A DNA stretch of 64,000 nt. Source: Triglochin maritima (taxonomy: Eukaryota; Streptophyta; Magnoliopsida; Alismatales; Juncaginaceae). Below, piece by piece: positions 56,591-64,000 of this stretch. Position numbers and translations under genes: made by a program. The stretch spans positions 2,058,501 to 2,122,500 of the forward strand of contig OY821790.1 in the NCBI GenBank assembly GCA_963682175.1, written 5' to 3'. Below the pieces are notes generated by a model that saw only the letters and a program-made list of their open reading frames with translations, made no database searches and had not been told where the DNA came from. The first letter of the stretch is position 1, and each line of letters opens with the position of its first letter.

Positions 56591-58730
56591 ACTTCATGTG
56601 TAAAACTTGGGAAGGTAAACGATTATCAAGTGAGTAGCAGTCTTTAGAGTCTCAACCCAAAAACTGGATGGAACAGAAGATTCTAACAAAAGAGTACGTA
56701 CCACATCAAGAAGATGATGATTTTTGTGTTCGGCTACTCGATTTTGTTGTGGAGTAGCAGGACATGAACGTTGATGGATAATACCTTTAGAGGTCAGGAA
56801 TGCCTGAAACTCAGTAGAAAAATATTCACCACCAGAATCTGTGCGTAATGTCTTAATATTCACAGAAATTTGATTTTCAACATATGCTAAAAACTCAGTG
56901 AAAGTACAAAAACCTCAGATTTAGAGCAAAGAAAATAAACCCAAGTGAATCTGCTATTATCATCAATGAAAGTCACATATTATTTAAAATTTTCATGTCA
57001 ACTAACCAGGGAAGGTACCCAAACATCACTATGGATAAGATCAAAGCGGTGAGAAGCTCTACTAGCATGCAAAGAAAATGAAAGAGTTTTACTTTTACCA
57101 AGTTTACAAGAATCACACTCAAGAGATAAAGAAGAACATTCTTTATTACCAAGAAAGCCAGAGTTCAACACATGAGATAAGATTTGAATACTATTGGGAT
57201 GACCTAAACGACGATGCCACACCATACTCAGATTAGGAACACTATTACAAGCAAAAGACGTAGTAGAATAAACTTGAGAAAGTGCTGGAACAGGTAAAAA
57301 TAGTGGAAACAAATGCCCCACTTTAGGTCCCTTCACGATCGACTCCCCCGTTACCTGGTCCTGCACAACACAACCATCACCAGAAAACTTAACAGCATAA
57401 TTGTTATCAACTATTTGACCAACAAAAATAAGATTTGTTGAAAGTTGAGGAGCAAGAAATACATCAGTAAATGTAGAAGAGGCATGTCTGACAACGGCGA
57501 TTCGCAAAGAATTGCCATTGGCAATTTGAATGGTAGATTGACCAGCATAGGGCCTAACATGAGACAAAGTTGTGGGAGTATTTGTCATGTGATTAGAAGC
57601 CCCCGAGTCTACATATCTGAGTGTGGTAGAATTTTTACCTAAAACCCCATCGTAGATAATGCTGAAATTAGCATCCGTTGCACCATTTCACGGGTGCAGT
57701 AAGTTGTTGTAGGAGGTGCAAGATCAGAGGAAGCACTTGAGGAAGAGGTATGTGCTGCAGAAGTCGCTGTGGGAGGAACAGTAACAGAAGTCTGAAATGC
57801 TTGGGCTGACGATTCTGGGGGCGGATACGGCATTCTTTGATAATATGACATTTTTTCTTCCAATAAGAACAATATTTTTTAGGATAGTTGACATCAAAAT
57901 GCCCATATTCTTTGCAACATAAACATTGTAGATTTTGAGAAGTCATAGGCGGTCCACGTCCTTGGGCAGCATAAGCCATAATTGTTGTCCCTGTGCTGCC
58001 ATGAGATTGCTCCAGAATAACTTGAGTACTAACACGTTCTTCGCAAAGTAACTCACCTAAACAAATACCAAGAGAGGGAACAGGAGATCTGTTCTGCAGA
58101 GAGGAGCGAATCGATTCATATTCCGGGCGTAGTTTCATAAGAAACTGATCACGCTGGCTAGTATTGTGAAGATGCTGAATAGTATTAAGAGTAGCAACAA
58201 GAACATCTGCTGTAACCAAATCAGTATATTCATGCCAGAGAGTCAAAAATGTCGAGTAGTAGTCTTGGATGGAAAGACTACCATGTTGAAACATGGCAAT
58301 CACATGTTCCAACTGAAAGCGATGAGCATCATTATCTTGATGATAAACCTTCTTCAAATGATTGAGCGGAGCGGTGAGCCTACAAGTTGTTGATAATATG
58401 TGGCTCCACCGAACCAAGAAGCCAAGACATGATTCGAGCATCAAGCACCGCCCAAGAAGGACAAGACTCAACATCCTTGGATTTGTCAGTGTCAGATGTT
58501 GGTGCAACATCCTTGTCATCAATATGGCCCCAAAGATCTTTTCCCTTGAGAAAAACTTCAAACTGAAAAGCCCAAGTAGAGTAGTTTTGCCTATAAACTT
58601 GACACAAACTGGGGCAGAGTCCTTTGGAAATAAATGGAACCCGAGACAACGCAAAAACAATTATCCAAGAAAATAAAGAAACTTAGAGAAGGTGCCAAGA
58701 TGTGTTGTTGAGACTCAGAAGATGCCGATA
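56590..58730 (-). pseudogene. Ty1/Copia gag, protease and integrase fragment, broken
   Basis: Minus-strand pieces run from gag (NYSTWAFQFEVFLKGKDLWG near 58600; frameshift near 58385; then HVIAMFQHGSLSIQDYYSTF) to a zinc knuckle whose second cysteine is changed (CKEYGHFDVNYPKKYC). Protease is at the DSGASNHMT region (57588 side). Next come a GAG-pre-integrase domain (WHRRLGHPNSIQIL, CDSCKLGKSKT) and an integrase core piece (LRTDSGGEYFSTEF, GIIHQRSCPATPQQNRVAEH). Frameshifts and stops separate the pieces. RT and RNase H are absent, with truncation at about 56590. It cannot be functional. Confidence 0.85.
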
Positions 58731-58763
58731 CACGAAACCAAGAGAAGAAAAAAAATCAACCTT

Positions 58764-58775
58764 GTTCTGGTACCA
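58764..58775 (-). other. Primer-binding site of the broken Copia
   Basis: The minus strand reads TGGTACCAGAAC immediately after the LTR end, matching the tRNA-Met type primer site with a change near the end. Confidence 0.7.
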
Positions 58776-59022
58776 TGTCAAAAATAAGTAAAAAATGTTG
58801 TATCAAATGGCCACCCTTGGCCTTGTGATTTCTCTCCCTTATATAATATGTACAAAAAAATTCTATACATGGAAAAAGGCTAAGTATCTGCTAATATTAT
58901 CTTTATACAATCTGTTAAATATTAAACTAATTATTCAGAGGAATAAATCAAGGAAATAAATAGGAATAAATATGGACAGCAAAGCTTTCCGTTGACAGAA
59001 ATAGCAAAGTTGTCTATTGACA
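58776..59022 (-). mobile_element. 5' LTR of the broken Copia (about 247 bp)
   Basis: The plus strand begins TGTCAAAAATAAG and ends TCTATTGACA, so the ends TGTCAA/TTGACA are inverted. One end abuts the primer site; the outer end is inferred. Minus TATA-like sequence (tatataag) lies near 58838-58850. Confidence 0.6.
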
Positions 59023-59570
59023 GCTGTCCATTGATACTAGCTAGTTTGTAGAATTTGGATTTTCCCTGAGATCTTGTGTTTTCAAAATTGTCATTTTCTC
59101 TCTCTAAAGCTTTTCAAAATGTCTACCATGTTACCATAGCTTTTCAAAATTCGTATAATTCGGAACCTTTTTGTTTACATGTACACAATTCATATTTTTA
59201 GTCCTAATGTTTCTCGATTCTTATGTTAGCAGTTCACTGTACATGGTCTACATAACATGTATTACCTGTTTAAAGTTACGACCTCAACTGCTATAGTCTC
59301 TCTATAGGTTTGAAAAAGAGACTCTTTTAAATGGAAGCAATTTAATATCTCCATGGCCTGCAAGTAAACTGAAACGGTAACCTAATTAAGAGATCAGATA
59401 TGCATACTCATGGACAAGCACGGTGGATTAAGGGTCACATTGTTGCCATATATCCACTATATTTATTTTTCGACTACTTTCATTCCAAAAGGGCGCTTTT
59501 ATTAGGTCATCAATACTAGGAATATCGAATTTTGAATGATTGCACTTCGTTCCCGCATCTCTAATTTCGA
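59023..59570. other. Non-coding stretch
   Basis: AT-rich, nothing recognised. Confidence 0.4.
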
Positions 59571-59905
59571 CTAATTGTTTACATCTCTAATTTTGGTACC
59601 ATATGCCTCTCCACCAAAATTGTCATCATTGAAACCATCCTGATTGCCGTTGCAGGATGATTCAATGCCACCAAACATTCTAACAAAAAAATCAAGAAAA
59701 TGGTGGTTTTTAAACAAATCGGAACAACGCAATGCATCACCAAAAAATCAAAAATCGAATGGCAGAAAGAAATGAGATGATAGAGAGAAAGACCTTGTTG
59801 GCGGAGGTAAGGAAAAGTTGCTGGGTTTGCTAACTGGTTTGTGTGTGACTGCGTAGAGGAGAGTTTGTAACGCCAGTACTCTGGAAGGAATGACTTTGGC
59901 GGCAA
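59571..59905 (-). other. Weak gene candidate, unknown function
   Basis: A minus-strand frame begins MPPKSFLPEYWRYKLSSTQS. A donor-like CAAG|GTCTTT (59794) and an acceptor TTGTTAG (59680) could remove the hydrophobic middle, but no homology is recognised and the spliced frame is ambiguous. Confidence 0.2.
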
Positions 59906-61077
59906 TTTTATATCTCTACTTTGTATGGCTGAATTTTCTTGTTTTCGTAATAAAACAAATGTATAAAAAGATATTTTGTGAAGTCGACTTTTAGAAGGTC
60001 TTGAATCGTTTTAAACTTAAGAAAAATATTAGCATTATCCGTGTTCTTGCTACGATTTGGGATTGTAATCAAGTTTTGTAAAGTCATTGGTGAGACCGGT
60101 TTTGAGAATTTTAGCTTTATGATTTTATGTGCTTGATTTTAACATAGTAAGCTAAGACACCATGAATATTTATTAATTACATGGAATCGAGATTTTATAT
60201 AGTGTAGTTTTTTTTTGGGAAGGAATTTGGTGTAGTTTAGTTGTAACTGCTATGTATTGCAACTTTTTTTATACAAAATTGCAGATGTATCATTTACCAG
60301 AGAAAAAAGAAGTATCCATATTTACACCTGCTTATTTTTATATTTTCAAATCTTTATAGTTAGTTTGATTGTCATATTTGCTTGTTATAGCCTTATAGGT
60401 AAACTGGAAAAATATGGGAGAAGCTTTATTTAGCTTAAAGTATTCTGCATATGGTTCATAACTATTTTATGAAGAGAAGTATCTCGTTGTGAAGTTGTAT
60501 CGAGCACCAAGAGTTATGAATGACAATCTCCTTTCCTTGCTGGTTTCAAATAAGGTCTTCTCCTTGTAGACATATCAATATTGTCTTTTAGGAGTGATTT
60601 CTGCAATAGATGTTACCTATTAATTATATCATGTTTGAATTTCCATAAGTCAAGTGTGTGAATAAAAACTTGTTGTCGGCCAACTGCTAGATATTCTAGT
60701 AGTAATCTTGTAGTCATTTTTTAAAATATTTTGTATTATTTCAAAACATTACCAAAGAAAACCAACCATAGGTGAGTACAAGACATGAAGTTATAGTCGT
60801 GAGTGGATTGCAAACCCCAAACCAGATCTCTATTCCAAGTCTCAGTTTCCTCTAGAAATACTACAATAAACCGCTTTGCTGCAACTGGCAGCAGCTGAGG
60901 AGAAATTTCGGAAGCCATGGTCTTGATTGAAACCCCAAACTCCGAGTATCTGTTCCGAGAAGCCACTTCGCTCCAACAGCCGAGAAGAATCTCTGATGGC
61001 GAAAAAGCCTTGAGAAGCCGTGCTGGTAACCTTTCCTTCCATCTACATCCACATCCACTTGAGATGACTGTCAGAGA
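59906..61077. other. Non-coding stretch, possible 5' exon at 60842-61058
   Basis: Mostly AT-rich. On the minus strand 60842-61058 has balanced composition and could encode a Ser/Arg/Phe-rich mitochondrial-type N-terminus in two alternative frames. No downstream exon is found. Confidence 0.25.
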
Positions 61078-61481
61078 TGTTACAATTTAGCTGCTTTAAG
61101 GATATATATTTTTATTATTTTAGCTTGATTTGGAACCACAATATTGTTGAATGTTGAACTTAACGTGGAAGTTGAAACAAAAGGTTACAAAATAATGTAG
61201 TAATTTGCTTTGAATATGGTTTGATTAATTGTCATCAACATAGAAGATAGAATGCTAAAGATCCTCGTAATGTGGAGAAAACCTAAGAGTTTTTTTTGTA
61301 GTATTATAAATAGTACACTAATTATATGTATTAGTGTGTTCAAGGAATAATAGAAAGAGGTGTATTTTCTTGTAAAAGTTAGAAGAAAAAGAGTCTTTTA
61401 GCCTCCCCTCTTGTTGCTTTATTCTCTTGTCCACCACCTCCACCACCAAAACACATAGACAAGTGTCGTCTACTTCTAACA
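61078..61481 (+). mobile_element. 5' LTR of a Ty1/Copia element (404 bp)
   Basis: Begins TGTTACAATTTAG and ends ACTTCTAACA, with inverted ends TGTTA/TAACA. The TATA-like attataaatag is at about 61303-61313. A primer site follows after two bases. Confidence 0.75.
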
Positions 61482-61483
61482 AA

Positions 61484-61497
61484 TTGGTACCAGAGCC
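61484..61497 (+). other. Primer-binding site (tRNA-Met type) of Copia
   Basis: TTGGTACCAGAGCC, three bases after the LTR end. Confidence 0.8.
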
Positions 61498-61507
61498 ACA
61501 AGCACTA

Positions 61508-62262
61508 TGGAGTGCTCAAGTTCGATCCCACATGTTCAATTCCTATTGCCCCGTCTCACCAAAACAAACTATGAGATTTGGTGTATCCAAATGTGCACTT
61601 TGCTTGGTGTGCAAGACCTTTAGGAGTCGGTGGAAACGGCTATGTAGCCGAGACGGCGGAGATGAATACAAATCAAAGAAAAGCGGCGAAGGAAGCTGCC
61701 TGAAGAGATAAGAATGTCTTGCATCTTGTTTTCCAAGGTGTTGGTGAACTCGGGATGGAGAAAATTTTGGGAGCCAAAACTTCAAAGGAAGCATGGGAGA
61801 TCCTTGAGAAATGTTACAAAGGAGGCGCGCGTGTGAGGCAAGTGCGCCTACAAACGCTTCGAGGGGAGCTCGAAGCAATGAAGATGAAGGACTCGGAAGG
61901 AGTATCCGACTACATCACAAGAGTTCAAACCGTGGCCAACCAATTGAAGAGAAATGGAGAGTCCATGATGGAAGGAAGGATCGTGGAGACGATCTTGCGT
62001 TCTTTGACCGAGAGTTTTGAGAACATGGTATGTGCTATTGAGGAATCAAAGAACTTCGAGGAGTTATCTATCGATGACCTCGCTGGGTCATTGGAGGTAC
62101 ATGAACAAAGAAAGAAGAAGAAGAAGCAAGAGGTGCTTGAAGAAGAACTGCAAGAGAAGTTGTCGCTTAAGGAGGAGAAGCCTCGCAGCGATGACTGAGG
62201 CAAAGGCCGTGGTCAAGGTAGCCGTGGTGGTTGAAGTTCTGGTAGAGGAAGGCGCGGTGATG
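61508..62262 (+). pseudogene. Copia gag (UBN2) with stops, cut by an LTR insertion
   Basis: From the ATG at 61508 the frame shows PRLTKTNYEIWCIQM, then stops near 61620 and 61645 (in the usual DLWESVE region) and near 61700. It then reads a good UBN2 gag (VFQGVGELGMEKILGAKTSK, LRGELEAMKMKDSEGVSDY, ETILRSLTESFENMVCAIEE, a Lys-rich stretch). Further TGA stops fall at 62196-62198 and in the Gly/Arg-rich part before the zinc knuckle. It ends at 62262-62267, where an Athila-like LTR inserted. Confidence 0.85.
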
Positions 62263-62267
62263 ATGTG

Positions 62268-63826
62268 TGATTTATCATTTATATTACCGCAAGTGCACGG
62301 TGTCGGTGAAGACATGACAAATATGGGTCGTGTCCATGAGGAGGTGTGTCGACTCTGGTTTGTTCGAAGGTGAGTGGGAAAAGAGGGGAGAAGGAATTGA
62401 TTACGCTAAATTACACTAAACTAAACTAGTAAGCATCAAACAAGGAAAACGAAAGTGAGGGAAATCAGCAACAAGATAAAATTCAGGAAAAGAAATCCCT
62501 AAGGGGTGTAGTGTGTGCACATATGAAGTGAAATAAGTGATGAATGACGCATGTAAGCATGTATGTGTGTGTGTCATGTGCGTGTCTTCATGCATAGGAA
62601 GTGTCTAAAGATGTGGCAAAACCTATCAATCCATTCACACAACGTATCGACAATTACTACTTGATTAGCATAAGACTAGGTTCAACATGAGAGGTGTCTA
62701 AATGTTATGGGAAGACTCATCAAAACCAGGAACTCATGTGAAGAACAAAGCTATGTATGGGAAGTGTCTAAATGTTATGGCAAAACCCATCAAAGCAAAA
62801 CTTCTTCAATCAAGCAAGCAAACACAAATACAAACACATAACTAACATGTAGCATATTCAACAGGAAATTTCAGTCAATAAACATGAGGAAACTATGCAT
62901 GGGAAGTGTCTAAATATTATGACAAAACCCATCAAAAATCCCCCAACATGTAGATGATTAAAATACCCCCAATGAACATACAACCATGCAAGTTTACACA
63001 ATCAAAAAGTTCATCAAACATCCAAACTTCACAACATAAATGAACATCATCTCCACCCCCCTAAAGGGGGATGAAACTACTCAAACATTACTAGGATAAA
63101 AAACATGCTAATTAATTCTACGAAGATTAAAAGAACGAAATTAACTAAGTATGCAAGAAGAAAGGAAACAACAATTAATTAACAAAGCATCTTTTATTGC
63201 TCACTCACATTACAAGTAGCCTCTCTCCACCAGAGTTTTGCTCCAAGACTTACTCCAAGTAGAGAGAATGCCACCAAGCAATAGGTGAATACAAAGGAGA
63301 TGGAAGAGTTCTATTTATAGCCATAGAAAAAGGTAATCGGGGACAATCCCCCGGTATGAGACTAAATGCATTCCATAAATGGACATAAAACAACATAATC
63401 TGTGACCCGACTAAACCATGAATTATTTGGGCCAATTTGGACAGCCAATTGGCTGTCTGGAATGGTTGGATCGAGTTTGGATTTTGGTGGCTCGTTTCTG
63501 TCTTGATTTCTTGATGTTTGATGAACCCAATTTGGTTGTTGATGTTTTGGCCCGGATCTAATTGCCAAAATACTCCTCATGATGGTGTGGAGCTTCTTGA
63601 TTTGCTCATTAATCCTTTTGGTTTACATCCGGGTCCTTCTTTCTTGCATCTTAGTCCATAAGTCATTCAATTCAGTCATTTTCCTTGCTTTTAAGTCATT
63701 TTTGAGTTTCTTCTTCTGAAACCTGTTTATTCCTGAAACTTAGACATAAAACTCGTTACGTAACATTACTTAGGTTCAAGATAATAGATATAAGACACAA
63801 ATATATGCATGATATGATGTCAATCA
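62268..63826 (-). mobile_element. 3' LTR of an Athila-like element, minus orientation
   Basis: The plus strand begins TGATTTATCA and ends GATGTCAATCA, the complement of the family start TGATTGACATC. It is related throughout to the LTRs at 3107, 16386 and 24426. The palindrome region is diverged here (acagccaattggctgtc near 63450). It inserted into the Copia gag; the 5-bp duplication ATGTG (62263-62267) cannot be checked because the other end is outside the window. Confidence 0.85.
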
Positions 63827-64000
63827 AATACCCCACACCTAACTTTTGCTAGTCCCGAGCAAAACAAAAAAAGGAAAATGAAAGAAAGGAAAAATCATTC
63901 GTAAAACAAGGAAATCCTAACTCACTTTCGTAGGAATAACGGTTGCACTTAGCACGTGCAACAAGCCGTTAAACCGCCTTGTCGGTAAGGAGGAGGAGTG
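63827..64000 (-). mobile_element. Athila-like internal 3' end with polypurine tract, cut by window edge
   Basis: Directly beside the LTR is the complement of the polypurine tract (aataccccacacc). Then comes the same internal end as at 2832-3106 and 24150-24425 (aacaagccgttaaaccgcc). The element continues to the right. Confidence 0.85.

Noticed and set aside
60736..61058. Mitochondrial protein first exon
   Set aside because: Two alternative frames look equally plausible, no donor or second exon was found, and a Copia LTR lies immediately beside it.

Overview
The window is nuclear DNA of a flowering plant, probably a eudicot. The evidence is intron-containing plant genes with GT-AG junctions, plant LTR retrotransposon lineages primed by tRNA-iMet or tRNA-Asp, CACTA, hAT and PIF-type DNA elements, and a nuclear insert of plastid and mitochondrial DNA. 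I read four plant genes with usable exon models: a neprosin-family protein (about 9.3-11.3 kb, +, damaged 5' end), an unrecognised small protein (27.8-29.8 kb, +), L-2-hydroxyglutarate dehydrogenase (31.1-36.4 kb, -, five exons) and a RIN4/NOI protein (43.7-45.4 kb, +). Weaker gene remnants lie at 52.2-52.9, 54.4-55.3 (PPR) and 59.5-59.9 kb.

Layout. 1-8.8 kb is a nest: a Ty1/Copia element (gag open to the window edge, 5' LTR to about 2831) sits in the 3' end of an Athila-like element (to 4513). That in turn breaks the pol of a Ty3/Gypsy element whose LTR runs 6471-8793. 8.8-14.4 kb holds the neprosin gene and a Mutator-like element. 14.47-26.35 kb is a three-layer nest with three confirmed target-site duplications: a solo Gypsy LTR (TTTTT), an Athila-like element (ACCGC) and a CACTA element (AAT). 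26.4-36.7 kb is the gene-rich part, with a PIF/Harbinger-like element, a foldback in an L2HGDH intron and a hAT MITE in the L2HGDH promoter. 38.0-39.05 kb is a mosaic of mitochondrial and plastid fragments. 39.06-43.2 kb is a Copia solo LTR, then a Gypsy LTR with a hAT MITE inside and a broken gag. 45.7-52.0 kb holds three solo LTRs downstream of the NOI gene. 52-59 kb holds gene remnants, a LINE tail, a further LTR-like promoter region and a broken Copia. 61.1-64.0 kb is a Copia gag split by another Athila-like LTR.

The most unusual signal is a 10-bp palindrome, CGGTCGACCG, and its near variants, clustered in eight places. It occurs in the LTRs of at least two unrelated retrotransposon families (Copia and Gypsy), plus a third promoter-like region. 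In the Copia LTRs and the third region it lies just upstream of a TATA box. A different palindrome, CCGCCAATTGGCGG, occurs as a pair upstream of the TATA box of the Athila-like LTR. These look like arrays of protein-binding sites acquired independently by different element families; this is inference and needs testing.
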